Assembly (NCBI GenBank): GCA_916610825.1
Contig: OU744449.1
Span: 25,759,732-25,823,731 of the forward strand
From: Haliclystus octoradiatus
Lineage: Eukaryota > Cnidaria > Staurozoa > Stauromedusae > Haliclystidae
Reading direction: 5' to 3'
DNA length: 64,000 nt
A program made the translations under genes and the position numbers. The notes under the pieces are model-generated. The model was given only the letters and a program-made list of their open reading frames with translations. It was not told the DNA's origin and made no database searches. Of the stretch, positions 28,201 to 36,400 are shown piece by piece (within the stretch, counting starts at the first letter, position 1; every line of letters begins with the position of its first letter).

Positions 28201-29075
28201 TTGTAAATAGATGGCTTCCAGATGAAACGGCTATCACAATACTCTAGTATAGCAGAGGCAAATTTGTCTCCGAGGCTGACAAGTCTCAGACAAGTGCATA
28301 AAACAGTCTACCCTAAAAAATCCGCTCATAATTAGCTATGAAAATTAGCTAATTCTCCATTGGCGGTGTTCCAAATTTTTTCAATTCTCTTCCCGAGGTG
28401 TAAAATAATTAAAACCAATCCATTACAGTTTTGTTGTCAGGGCATCGTTACGCTTTATGTTTACTAAAACTGTTCTATCAGTGATAATATATCGAAATAT
28501 TTTCAAAACGATAATTGTTAATAAGATTTCACTGTTGGCAGACTTACTGTCATATGTAAACTTGGCGAATTAGAAATTTGTTGAAAAACTAGATATCTTC
28601 CGTATGTAAAATAAACTGTGAGTTCCCTCCTGCTGTAAATGATTTTCCAATAATGATATAATAATATCGTTCGTATATATCGTTTTTCTTGTTCTCGGCC
28701 TTACTTTCAAGGCAAATCATTCTTTGCAAAATGGAGTCTACCGCATCGTGGTTGAGATCTTAACATCATTTCTTAACATCATTATGTCAAGAAGCACTTG
28801 ATATCATTTCTCTCAGCGAAAAGAGCCACTCCCATATAAATAGAGGAGTGGTATGGGTGCCCTCGATAGGGCGATACCCTCTTAATAACTACTATGAAAA
28901 TCTGGTCAATACTGATTTCAAATAAAACAAATTTGAATTATTTCGGTACCAGATTCAATTGACTAAAGTGTGGAGAACAAACTGCAATTGTAACAAAAAA
29001 TTGTAATAACCAATCTAACTTTTTTTTCTATTTTTAGTGATGGCTGAGTTCATTTACATGGGTATTCCAGCTTCT
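3812..29075 (+). CDS. Mosaic C-type lectin / thrombospondin type-1 / SEA-like protein gene (multi-exon, ends incomplete)
   Basis: I infer one gene from 15 exons that share strand, order and reading phase: 3812-4213, 6308-6721, 7101-7505, 9080-9229, 15359-15748, 17308-17457, 19185-19574, 21103-21252, 22691-22825, 23693-23845, 24328-24489, 25726-25857, 26360-26533, 27178-27287, 27657-27712, with a doubtful 29049-29075. The first 13 are symmetric phase 1-1 modules. The order is CTLD x3, TSP1, CTLD, TSP1-like, CTLD, TSP1 x6, SEA-like. Many N-glycosylation sequons and WxxW C-mannosylation sites point to an extracellular protein, probably a cell-surface or secreted recognition molecule. No signal-peptide exon or transmembrane exon was found, so both ends are open. 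It could be two adjacent genes, but the unbroken phase-1 series argues for one. Confidence 0.75.
4750..5920. repeat. Diverged copy of the inverted-repeat element seen at 14302-15099
   Basis: The stretch 4765-4870 resembles 14960-15050: both contain a version of 'gaggatgttattgatgtcgg' followed by 'attcaatg.ttga.gatgtta'. The stretch 5850-5915 resembles 15093-15150 (AAACACTTGAAAACGCAAAT against AAACTCTTTGAAACCCAAAT, then 'actatctt.gttct'). The two matches have the same order but a wider spacing, so this looks like an older, longer copy in the first intron. No coding frame is supported. Confidence 0.45.
6308..6721 (+). CDS. Exon: C-type lectin domain 2
   Basis: The acceptor is CTTTCAG and the donor C|GTAAGT, phase 1-1; about 138 residues. 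Opening cysteines are in VCKPPFKQKGNSCFYF. The alpha-1 helix region reads WYEAEANCSAQDSFLAEI, the WIGL-like motif is TFIGISDYEREGIW, and the paired late cysteines lie in NIDDCVAIIDGKWRDISC. An additional LKCDYFVC ending completes the fold. The calcium loop reads GYPNNSTDN, a degenerate EPN, so calcium or sugar specificity is uncertain. It starts 2.1 kb after the first lectin exon. Confidence 0.9.
7101..7505 (+). CDS. Exon: C-type lectin domain 3
   Basis: The acceptor is TTATCAATAG and the donor G|GTAATT, phase 1-1; about 135 residues. Recognisable parts are VCRDGFKQHESSCWHI, KAQEECSLLGSNLASI, the WIGL-like YVGLKRKKDTFYYEWLDG, and the cysteine pair NICTMAKDNQGLHDTKC with the closing GYICSYRL. 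The loop normally carrying EPN or QPD reads HPTQNANN, so canonical calcium-dependent sugar binding is unlikely. The third lectin exon lies only 379 bases after the second, and the two look like neighbours from duplication. Confidence 0.9.
7506..9079 (+). other. Intron, lectin gene
   Basis: No coding exon is seen. It contains a short hairpin: TTAATGCACATTGAATTA at 8067-8084 pairs with its inverse near 8143-8161. The rest is AT-rich without a recognised repeat. Confidence 0.6.
9080..9229 (+). CDS. Exon: thrombospondin type-1 repeat 1
   Basis: The acceptor is TTCTTTAG and the donor G|GTACAA, phase 1-1; 50 residues. It starts GYSDWTIWTECDTTCG, the WxxWxxC core of TSP1, followed by a basic KRKRHRSC strand and further cysteines in DACASLQYETQDC. 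WxxW is a likely C-mannosylation site. A repeat element starts only ten bases past the exon end. Confidence 0.9.
9239..9541 (+). mobile_element. Inverted-repeat element with CCGGGGGGTAACT ends, copy 1
   Basis: 303 bp. It opens CCGGGGGGTAACTACAG and closes with GGAGTTACCCCCCGG, the inverse. The inner sequence (TGCCACTTTGGAAAAAG near the left end, ACGTCCCCGTATAGCCGTC near the right) is shared with the copies at 13718-14022 and 17780-18090. No protein is encoded; it is a non-autonomous DNA transposon (MITE). It begins at intron position +10. Confidence 0.88.
9640..9960 (-). mobile_element. LINE 3' remnant with (TACA)n tail
   Basis: The - strand frame 9931-9740 starts VDNLSDAVESNSIDAFKFKL, which resembles the last residues of LINE reverse transcriptases (WN.LP..VV...S...FK..L). 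It ends near a run of CATACATACATACAT at 9642-9656, consistent with a simple-repeat LINE tail. Only this piece remains. Confidence 0.5.
10150..11802. mobile_element. Nested insertion of 1653 bp carrying a satellite array
   Basis: ATATTTTG occurs at 10142-10149 and again at 11803-11810, while the intact right arm of the foldback element has it once. This marks an insertion with an 8-bp target duplication. The insert has about 780 bp of AT-rich sequence without long frames, then about seven ~133-bp tandem units to its right end. I see no clear terminal inverted repeat, so its class is open. Confidence 0.7.
10930..11802. repeat. Satellite-like array, about seven 133-bp units
   Basis: ATACGAACGGAGTGCCTTCA recurs near 10969, 11105, 11238, 11370, 11503 and 11638, with a seventh variant copy near 11773 (TTAGTGCC). 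Units are about 131-136 bp and very alike (copies differ by a few bases), which indicates recent expansion or homogenisation. Each unit holds CTCTAGATCACACA and an ATCATCATCATCAACAGAGA block. Confidence 0.9.
12478..13484. mobile_element. Non-autonomous DNA transposon with ~75-bp terminal inverted repeats
   Basis: The left end CATTCCATAACGGCCCTCGA is matched by TTGAGGGCCGTTATGGAATG on the right. The repeats extend inward through CGCAGACGCTC and a 'ggcctaataaaattcagc' block. The ~1007 bp in total has no transposase frame. The target duplication is not clear. Confidence 0.8.
13718..14022 (+). mobile_element. CCCGGGGGGTAACT inverted-repeat element, copy 2
   Basis: 305 bp. It starts CCCGGGGGGTAACTTCAG and ends GGAGTTACCCCCGGG, in the same orientation as copy 1 and alike along the whole length, including the CAAAATTTTTTCAAAAATTC core. 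It is non-coding. Confidence 0.9.
14302..15099. mobile_element. Inverted-repeat element, arms ~155 bp
   Basis: The left arm (TTTTAAACAGGCCATAATAT onward to GACCCAATATC at about 14456) is answered by the right arm (GATATTGGGTCAAC at about 14950 onward to GGCCTGTTTAAAA at 15097). The arms contain ACGACGTCTTTGTCCGACAT and its inverse and are over 90% alike by eye. The ~490-bp centre has no coding frame. It lies in the intron before lectin exon 4. Confidence 0.82.
15359..15748 (+). CDS. Exon: C-type lectin domain 4
   Basis: The acceptor is TTGCACAG and the donor G|GTAAGG, phase 1-1; 130 residues. It shows TCPNGFLQDGNVCWKVF, WYGARSLCEEHNATLATV, the WIGL motif as MYWIGINDVTQKRQLTW, a calcium loop NEGEPRMGKDEGC, then ITKDGLWSSKLC and the closing VVCNYRI. 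All six expected cysteines are present and the loop contains EP, so this is one of the better-conserved CTLDs. It lies between two TSP1-type modules, an unusual interleaving. Confidence 0.92.
15749..17307 (+). other. Intron, lectin gene
   Basis: No exon or named repeat is seen. A TATATATATATA microsatellite lies near 16218-16234. Confidence 0.6.
17308..17457 (+). CDS. Exon: decayed thrombospondin-like module
   Basis: The acceptor is GTTGCAG and the donor G|GTAAGC, phase 1-1; 50 residues, the same length as two certain TSP1 exons in this gene. It has SCHNMNGQWIKTTQLKC, then EDHCNDIPEKRRLPC. The cysteine spacing resembles TSP1, but the WxxWxxC core is lost. Its place in the exon series supports it as coding; calling it TSP1-like is an inference. 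Confidence 0.68.
17780..18090 (-). mobile_element. CCCGGGGGGTAACT inverted-repeat element, copy 3 (reverse orientation)
   Basis: About 311 bp. It is inverted relative to copies 1 and 2: its left part reads ACTAGTACGGCTGTACGGGG, matching the inverse of their right ends. Ends are GGGGGGGGGTAACTCC and GGAGTTACCCCCCC. TACGAC is present just outside both ends (17775-17780, 18092-18097) and may be the target duplication. Confidence 0.88.
18091..19184 (+). other. Intron, lectin gene
   Basis: AT-rich with no recognised exon or repeat. Confidence 0.6.
19185..19574 (+). CDS. Exon: C-type lectin domain 5
   Basis: The acceptor is the weak TTTACAAAG and the donor G|GTAAGA, phase 1-1; 130 residues. It reads LLCKGSSIHLSSFCFW, then WFKAKLSCSGDGGDLIKI, the WIGL-like YYIGLNDREVEGNFIWLD, NANCVSFRADFWHDRRC and GYICSKDI. 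All six cysteines are present. The calcium loop has SGSPNGGSNANC rather than EPN. The start was set by the phase and by the residues before the first cysteine, because the acceptor lacks a good pyrimidine tract. Confidence 0.88.
20264..21011. mobile_element. Inverted-repeat element with 15-bp flanking direct repeats
   Basis: The arms 20355-20545 and 20808-20996 are inverses of each other (for example CATAAGGATGATGACTG against CAGTCACCATCCTTATG, and AGTTTCACGCAGTGTGCGAT against ATCGTACACTGCGTGAAACT). TATAGAGGATCTATA occurs at 20264-20278 and 20997-21011. The right copy touches the arm end; the left copy is 76 bp away from the other arm. A 100-codon frame at 20440-20742 lies inside and is not supported as a gene. 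Confidence 0.75.
21103..21252 (+). CDS. Exon: thrombospondin type-1 repeat 2
   Basis: The acceptor is ACTATATAG and the donor A|GTAAGT, phase 1-1; 50 residues. It starts AYGEWSEWSPCNNVTGSW, a clear WxxWxxC TSP1 core, followed by RGRNC, EICTGSQVERQLC and the final FCYS. It has an N-glycosylation sequon (NVT). It opens the run of six TSP1 exons. Confidence 0.92.
21253..22690 (+). other. Intron, lectin gene
   Basis: Contains a short degenerate repeat of 'gaatttcaacagtttcc' units at about 21640-21735 and a small hairpin (AAGGACGGTA at 22077 with TACCGTCCTT at about 22121). No exon is seen. Confidence 0.6.
22691..22825 (+). CDS. Exon: thrombospondin type-1 repeat 3
   Basis: The acceptor is TATTCTAAG and the donor G|GTATAT, phase 1-1; 45 residues. 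DWSSWSNWTDSC gives overlapping WxxW motifs, followed by RTRVCENQNLCYGNSTESVIC. It has several N-glycosylation sequons (NWT, NIT, NST). Confidence 0.88.
23693..23845 (+). CDS. Exon: thrombospondin type-1 repeat 4
   Basis: The acceptor is TTTTTTTGTTAG and the donor G|GTATGT, phase 1-1; 51 residues. DLSSWSSWSECSVLVGAG carries the WxxWxxC core, then FRNCSGTLDC and NRTQSC. Confidence 0.9.
24328..24489 (+). CDS. Exon: thrombospondin type-1 repeat 5
   Basis: The acceptor is CTTTGGTAG and the donor G|GTATAT, phase 1-1; 54 residues. Only one tryptophan of the core remains (QAIWGECIPDRQNCGYGIRS), but RSRTIIC, DTYC and the closing ETCNSTENPC follow the TSP1 pattern. Confidence 0.86.
24587..24683. repeat. 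Short tandem duplication
   Basis: TTACCGGGCAATGTTAAACA at 24587 is repeated as TTACCGGGCAATGTTGAACA at 24662, 75 bp apart. The intervening 'gtttgatgtaatagtcac...tattccaagataagatta' block is found again, diverged, at 25393-25445. Confidence 0.55.
24684..24875. mobile_element. Small hairpin MITE, ~65-bp inverted repeats
   Basis: AAAGGGTTACGGCACGGCAG on the left is answered by CTGCCGTGCAGTGACCCTTT on the right. The arms run inward to GGGATGTTGGGAGAC and GTCTCCCAACATCCC. About 190 bp in total, non-coding, inside a lectin-gene intron. Confidence 0.85.
24876..25725 (+). other. Intron, lectin gene
   Basis: AT-rich; apart from the diverged duplicated block at 25393-25445, nothing is recognised. Confidence 0.55.
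25726..25857 (+). CDS. Exon: thrombospondin type-1 repeat 6
   Basis: The acceptor is TTAAATAG and the donor G|GTAACG, phase 1-1; 44 residues. It reads FNEPIWSEWTLCMLTCGGGS, a full WxxWxxC..TCG core. The middle part is short, ending KLCFNQKC. Confidence 0.9.
26360..26533 (+). CDS. Exon: thrombospondin type-1 repeat 7
   Basis: The acceptor is AATTTTACAG and the donor G|GTTAAT, phase 1-1; 58 residues. TEWQPWTQCNGVCGNGFRSR is the most canonical TSP1 of the gene: WxxWxxC, CxxxCG, and the RxR strand (FRSRRREC), with the closing HCEGNPPC. Confidence 0.94.
26534..27177 (+). other. Intron, lectin gene
   Basis: No exon or repeat recognised. Confidence 0.55.
27178..27287 (+). CDS. Exon: SEA-like domain, first part
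   Basis: The acceptor is CATATTCAG (phase 1) and the donor CAG|GTAATG (phase 0); 37 residues. FNLTVNFRDEQFSPAMNM followed by YIQLLQNITQQ resembles the first strand and helix of SEA domains, which lie near membranes in mucins and receptors. This is the first exon in the series that breaks the 1-1 phase rule, as expected at a module boundary. The SEA assignment is by eye. Confidence 0.65.
27466..27562. repeat. Diverged copy of AAGTCCCGCTTT hairpin
   Basis: AAGTCCCGCTTTGATATG at 27466 faces CATATCAAAATCG and ...GAGACTTG at 27515-27555. It resembles the hairpin at 3634-3700. Confidence 0.4.
27657..27712 (+). CDS. Exon: SEA-like domain, second part
   Basis: The acceptor is TTGATTTCAG and the donor GG|GTGAGA, entering phase 0 and leaving phase 2; 18 residues and two bases. 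FLDIFPAGGFQDLIIHNFG matches the middle of SEA domains up to the residue before the usual G/S cleavage position. Confidence 0.6.
27960..28210. repeat. Possible decayed inverted-repeat element
   Basis: AGTTGGGACACGAAA near 27971 is answered by TCGTGTCTCAACT near 28188, and CGCCATTTTCGTTCC by GAACGAAAATGGCG further in. The frames here are not gene-like. Confidence 0.4.
28788..28880 (+). mobile_element. tRNA-derived SINE, 3' fragment
   Basis: CTCTCAGCGAAAAGAGCCAC, then AAATAGAGGAGTGG and GGGTGCC..GATAGGGCGA, match the 3' third of the full SINE copies at 53521 and 63151. The tRNA part is missing. Confidence 0.8.
29049..29075 (+). CDS. Doubtful exon continuing the SEA-like domain
   Basis: If the splice acceptor GCTGAG at 29043-29048 is used, the phase-2 codon becomes glycine and the next residues read SFTWVFQL, giving G-S at the position where SEA domains are cleaved. 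A stronger-looking acceptor 11 bases upstream would lead straight to a stop. Without transcript data the gene end stays unresolved. Confidence 0.25.
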
Positions 29076-29099
29076 GTATGTTTGTTAATTAATTTCTCA

Positions 29100-30486
29100 C
29101 TTTATTTACCTCTCTTCGTTTATTCAACATCAGTTATGGGAATCTGCATTTATCGTGTCATGTGCAATTTATTCATTAAACAACTTTACAAATAACTTGA
29201 CTATTTAATAGGTTTCAAATTGATTCAAATTGTAGATTATTATTATATCCATTGCACTTAAATCGGATCGAGATATGCGTTAGACTTCTACATCTCAGTA
29301 TAAGTTTCATTATGAAAATTATAATCAAACAGTCTGTAATAGTATAGAGCCAGGCATATCTAGGGTGAAATAAGTAGGGTGATATAACTTTACTTTCTTT
29401 TTCAAGTGTATGTGCACTTCACGGTATTTGAATTATTAAATGTTTATAGTAACTATGAGCACTATCTTGAATTTCTGAAATTTTCTTTTGTCAAGATTTT
29501 CTTTACGCAAAAAGAACTGTGAATTAACGTATCATTTTTCGCTGTATTGAGAAAAAACGGCCGAATTATGAATATATATTTTTTGCGTTCTTTCAATAAG
29601 ACGAGGTTATATCAATTGACAATAGCCAGCTAGGAAAACTAGCAAAATCATACTGAATAGCTTCGTTTTCTCTCATTCCTGTGTAAAAAATTCCCATCAA
29701 ATATGAAAGAGATCGTTTTGATTTCTTTCCTGGCTTATACTGTACTTCTGTAACCTTGTTATAGGTCAAAAGTTACGGATTTCATGATTCCATATTTCAG
29801 AGAGCATATGATATCTGATTTCAATGATTAAATATAAATCATGTTTTTTTCAGTAAAGTAAAAATGACGACAATTTTATTGCGATTTTATTGTGCAAATG
29901 TGAGGTACACTCTATAATAAATACTCTAAATAAACTCTCTCAAATACAGAAAACTGTAAAGACGCTGTCGAATATAGCTCTTTACATAACATAATTTGCT
30001 ACACGAAGAACACAGAATCACGCTACAAAATTCTGACGGAGAAGCTTTCAAAAGACGTACGAATGATGCTACGATATTATTATTATAGCCACATATGCCT
30101 GAAGGGAGGATATTTGGTCGTTATTCTAAGAAAAACATGGATCATAATAATCCAATACTACCCCTATTATTTAGCTTTTGCTTTGAATTTTGTGTTCTAA
30201 CTGAGACAAATGTATACTTATAATAAGAATCACGGATAATGTGGATAAGTACGTTTGTACTAGCATCCTTAAATTAAGAATGTATTTGCTTAAAGAGTGC
30301 TTAAATTAAGTATATTTTTCTTGATAAAAATTTCATTTTTTGCTGTGTGAGAGTAAAGCAAGAAACACATCAAATCTATAAACGTTTTAAGCACTATAAA
30401 TAATATTAATATTATTTTGGATTCGTCTAATGTTATCAAGGCATTTGCAGATGGTTAAAGATCATCATAACTGTTCTTCATTATTT
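29100..30486. other. Convergent intergenic region
   Basis: This lies between the end of the lectin gene (+) and the MEIOB stop codon (-). It is AT-rich with no frame or repeat I recognise. Missing 3' exons of the lectin gene could hide here. Confidence 0.5.
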
Positions 30487-33400
30487 TCATTCACCTATAA
30501 ATTTACTCTTGAGATACTTTAAAGCATCCATCGGTGACAACTTCTCCAGAGCAATAATAATTACCATGGGCTTGCCTCCGTTTGGATGCTGTGCTGGAGA
30601 GAGCTGCAAAGTAATTATATATAGTAATTAATGTATATGCTATTAAATAATGTATAAGTATCTTTAGCCAGCTAATTTGCGCGCTATTATCGTGTCTAGA
30701 AATTATAGGATAAACATCGTTCAAAAGCTCCCGTTTCAAAATCTGAGGATAAAACGTTTTTAAAAATTTTTTTATTTTACTTTATCGGAGGAACCCTATA
30801 CACTTTCTGAGCTTGTTGGGAATGGAATATTGGGAGATGCGAGTGAGTTTTGAATGCACGAGCCTCCAAGGCGAGTGTGCTTTCAATGCTCCCCGAGTGT
30901 TTCTCCACTTTTTTGAATGGGTATGGAACCCTTTACTAAGGTATCTTCCTGATGATCAGATATAGTGTTAGAGAATAGAGACAGGTTTGACATGAATTAA
31001 CATCTTTTTATCATCGAAAAATCTTTGTTGGGGATAAAGCCCCTATTCGATCAGACGTTTCCCAACTATTCATCAAAATAATGTCAAAACATGACCACAA
31101 ATGTCATACTATTTCCCAAAAATTGATGTGAAAGTTCGACAGTCGACAGTTTTCTTCGGCTTTGTTTTAGTTTATTTTATTAGATTTAAAGCCAAAGCGG
31201 TGTCCAAAGAATGCATATATTTAAATGGTAGCAAAACGGAATGGATTTGAATTGGTTGGACAAATCCTATACTTACTTTGAAGTATATTTTGAATCTTTC
31301 AAAAAGGATCTTCCATTTTAGCGCTGTCTTGTTCTCCTCAGATAAATATTCGAAATTTTCAGGCTATAAAAATGAAAAAGAGTAAAATATTTGCTCTTGA
31401 ACAGAACAGATCACGATATTCGAAACATGCTGTATATATAATGATCCCTCGGAGGTTTTTCTGCGGTATTTTCTTATATTTTCCTCAGGAAAACCGGGTG
31501 ATAAAATCTGCATACGATTTCAAGTAAAACGAATGATGTTTTTCCCCTTGGAAAACAATGGATATGAAAAACTCCGATAGAGCTTATTGCATTGACACAA
31601 TAGAAGATCATCCAATAAACAGAAATGAAAAGACATTCTGAGGAATTATTGTTGTCTTTCGATTGATATTGCGATTGCCTAATGTCCCATTTTCGTATAC
31701 CTACAAATGAAGGATCCAGCATTTTATATGCACCTCCTGCGTTTTTAAACTTTTATTATCGATGCTAGCTTTGTGTAATGTATAGATGAGACGGTGCATC
31801 AAAAGTGAGATGCTATATTATATCATACCTTGACCTGCTTGCAGACTTACTATCAAGATGTAAACTTGGTACAACAGTATAGAGTATTTTTGCTCAAAGA
31901 CAAAATATAGTTTTTGCTAATTCAACATGAGGGCGAGTACGATAAAACGTTCCTATCTAAATAATCGTAAGCTTCTGTAATGTTTCGACATCATCAGAAA
32001 ATATCAAATGATTCAATGACTCACCGTACATTCCATCATTTTTTCAGCAGTCATCGTATTCAATTTCATATGCTCTATACCTCCAGTATGATCAGACACA
32101 GTTACTTTAATATCATACACCATACAGAAACCATCAAGATTATCAGAATTAAGTTGTTGCAGGCCACTACAATTGTCATTTGGACATAGACCAGACATTT
32201 TATCAATTCGCCAGTTACATTGTGAGCTATAAAGTAATTATAGTATCTTTCTAAACATGGCAGTCAACATTTTTGGTGACGAATGCTAGTTTTTTAATTT
32301 TATGATTCAAAGAAGTCAGATTTGCTATGTAAGAGGGGAATCATGCTACGTCGATGGAATAGAAGTATTTTAGATTTTAAACGCCTTATTCGAGGGTGCA
32401 CTATCAAAACCATTCCGCAACACCAGTGATATATGCGGATGATAAATCATTGCAATTACATTCTCAATTGCGGGCTTATTTCTCAACTGTAAAAACAAGA
32501 AATCTTTCAATGATTGTGTGACAATTGCTGCAAGCAGGAATGGTTCAAACAAATTATAAAAACAATGAAATGAAACTCACAATATATCATCCTACCGATG
32601 GTGACCTGCATACAACTTCTATATTTTTAGAGCAAATGCTCTCTTTGCTTACAGCAATGATGATAAGCTCCACAATGCAATACTGAGTTGACACTACTGT
32701 TAATATGTTAAATATTGTGTTCAGCTATACTAACCATCTCATCGTGATAATTCTATCATTGCTTGATGATGAATCAATATCAAAATGACTAATGTTAGCA
32801 ACCATTGTTCCTGTAAATGTTGATGCAGACGTAGATGCACTCGCTTCTGCAATCTTCTGTTTCAATGAATCCACTGTATAGCAATCTGTTATACTTTGCA
32901 CTTGTGAAAATAGAATTTAAAAAAGTCGATGAAAATAGAAATTGGAAAAATTCGATAAGAAGTATTGACGTATACTACTCAATCACATTGTTTTGCTGAG
33001 GTTTCCGCAAATAAAATTAATGCCATATCTGTCTGCTGGCTCAAAAGTCGCTCTAAACACTTGTCAAGCTTCTATATACAGGAACAAAAACTTGAAGTCC
33101 ACAGCGAAACAGCGTATGAAACAGGGAATGTCAATAATTTTGCCATTTAAAGCATTCGAATATTGCCTTCTAACAAGTTCAGAACGACCTCGATAGATGT
33201 GAATTCATGGATGAAATTTTTGGAACGGTGTTATGAACAAGCCCAAGCCCTCATTACCTTTCTCAATCAATCATAAGTTTTTATAGCAGTAACATATTAT
33301 ACGAAAGAGATGTGAACAAATGTGGAAATGAACCAGAAAACTTATGATATTAGCTTCAAAATAACGAAGATCCAATTTAACTTGCAGTTGAAGAGAAAGA

Positions 33401-36400
33401 TAACGTGGAATTAGCTATCAACAACTTTATATTGAACGTCGATGCAACTTACAGTCGATGGTGTCATCCTTCTGCGGATCGTTATATGATGTCAAATCAT
33501 CATTATCTTTTGCGAAACTAAATAGCTGATGGGCTTCTGGTGTGTCTAAAATATAATACAGCGGAAGATCGTTGATATGTTGAGCATATATTAATTGTTC
33601 TGTATCATCATTATGTATAGGGGTCAGCACATTTCACAGTAGGTGGCCTTTCAACTGTATACTACAAATCTATAGACATACACAGAATTCACAACCTGAT
33701 AATCTAAACTGTCAGCGCTCTCTCAGTATGATGTCAAATGGGATATCCCAGTGCAGCACCCTCTTTTACATCGTCTTTAATGGCCCAATATGCCATTAGT
33801 AGACTGGATTGCTATAACATCTATTACGAATACCTTTGTCCCTGACGCCTAATATCTTTTCATTAAAGGGTTACCACCACAGATTATAACGACCAGATAC
33901 GGCACTGAACGTTCGAAAATTGTGATTGGTCAAATAACGGCCATTATGTTTGTTGCCTATTTTGACGCATTTCATCGTTGTCCATTACGATTTTAGGGAT
34001 TTATCGACAAAATGATGCTTGAAATAATTTACTTTTGAAGCTGAATTCAGCCTTCTCAAGCTACTCAATACGAGTGGATGGATGGTACGCTATATGCAAA
34101 ATTTAAAATCATAATTTTGATATTAGCAAATTTATTTTAAATGCCATAAATTCAAAAACCTAAAAAGTCTACGGTTGAAATGAAGAAAGTACGACTATAT
34201 TTATGGTTTATCACATAAATTTCATTGCAAACTGTAAAATAATATGCACTGATGCTTGGTGATATAGAATAACGCAATCACAGTCAAAGAATAGGCTATT
34301 TGGAGCGGATTTTTATGGAAATTACTGCTTACGTTTTTGCCATTATTTTCGATCGAATACGATCACACGCACTCCAAACATTTCTAACTTGGAAAATTCG
34401 TGTAAAGAGCCACATACATTCGATAAATTAATGAAATCATATTATGAAATATTGTTTGCAATTTAACTGTGAATTTTATTTACCAAAAAATGCTTGTATT
34501 CATAATTTATATTCAATTTTTCTCTTCAGTAAAATCAATGATTTTGTTCAACTTTCATAAGTCAATAAAATATTGTCTTCCAGTACACAATATACCATTA
34601 TCAAACGATCATCTCAAAATAGAAGATATACTTTCCTGTTATTTTCCTTTAGCATGAAAATTGGGCGCAAAAGAAACATGTAATTTGCCTTTAAAATAGG
34701 TGCAAATTTATTGTGTTTTTCCATTGCGATTTTAGCGCGTAACTGCAGCCAGGTCATCGAGGGGCAACATACATAATGGCGTCCGAGAACAATTGAATTC
34801 GAAAATACAATGAATTCGACTTTCAGTGCCGTATCTGGTCGTTATAATCTGTGGTTACCACACACTTTGCCGTGTTTGTATTCCCACCATCAGTTTTCAT
34901 GATAATAATACCTAGGGGTGATTCATAAAGTACATACTCAGCTTAGGGCAAGGGCGTCATTCCAAAAGCGTACGGCGTACAGTGGGGAGGGGAAAGGAAT
35001 GTCAATCATCAAAGTACGTGCGAATCTTATTGACTGTCTCTGTAACACCATTTGAAAAATTATAAGGCTGTTAATTATCAGTTCACCAACATTCGTAAAT
35101 ATACGAGGGGGTGCAAGTGTATTGCATTGGTAAGTATACGTACGCGTAAGGGGTAATCTAAAAGGGTACAGCTGCGTACAGGGGTGAAGAGGTGTCCAAT
35201 ATTGGAAAATTTACTGAGTACGTACTTTATGGATGGCCCCCTACCTGGATTCACTGTTATGATTGTTTTAGCATCACACGTTGCAATGATTCCCCTTCTG
35301 TATTCATCGTATGTTATTTTTGCATCACTGATGAAAAGTACTAAATTAAAGACAAAATGTATAAATAACATTGCTAACATAATGGTATATATAGATTATA
35401 TATAGATACATATAAATGCGAAAGTCTGTGAACGTATGTGTCCATCTTCCGATTGTATTCTCTGCCGATCTTCAAGAAATTTATATAGTTACATATCAAA
35501 TTCTGTTTTCCAGTCGTGGTTTGGACAGGCATGCTCTGATAAATCAAGTTTCCTCCTAGGATTCTAGTTTTTGCTTCCGAAATGAAAATGAAAACAACCG
35601 TATGACTTATCCTCCAAAGAAAAGAAAGCAAATTATTTTTCATCGTATCATTATTATTATTATACAATTATATCCTCAAATTTCATTTGAATTTGTGCTA
35701 ACAAAATCTGAAAATCTGACAACAATATGATGTATTCGTGTTCATATGAAGTATTCGTACCCCACTTCTGATGAGTCCCGATCCTTACTTGTCAATCCTT
35801 CTTCCCATGAATCTGCCATAGATATAGGCTCACTGTCCCACCTGTTGGAAAAGATGAGAGAGGAGAGTATTATTAATAAACAATATAGACAGTACACAGA
35901 ACTCGCGTTTCATGTAACAGCTTATTGCAAAACTATTGCTTACATTAAAAATGGAAATCTTCGACATGTATCATCGCATAGTTTTGCTTCTCTTCTTTTT
36001 GATTTTCTACCTGTTTTCGTCGTGAACTCTTTCATCATTCCATTCTGCATAGAGAGAATAGTAACCAATTGGTACACGGCTTCATATGAGCTATTGATAT
36101 TTGGCGCACGAGAGGGCTCGGAGAAAACGAGAAAACGAGAAAACAAGAAGGAGGAGAAAAGTAAGGAGAAAGTAAAGTAAGGTTGTAAGGAGAAAACGAG
36201 AAAGCATCAGAAAATCACCAGTTTCTTTCTTTATTTGCTTGCTTTTTCCTAATTTTGCGGCGATAAATCTTGCAATGATCATATACAGTGGTCGTCCAAC
36301 CTCATTATCATCGATGTATTTACTACTAGACGAAGCCTGATCTTCCAATAGAAGTTACGGGATATAATAGACGAGCATCAAGAATATCATATTTGAAATC

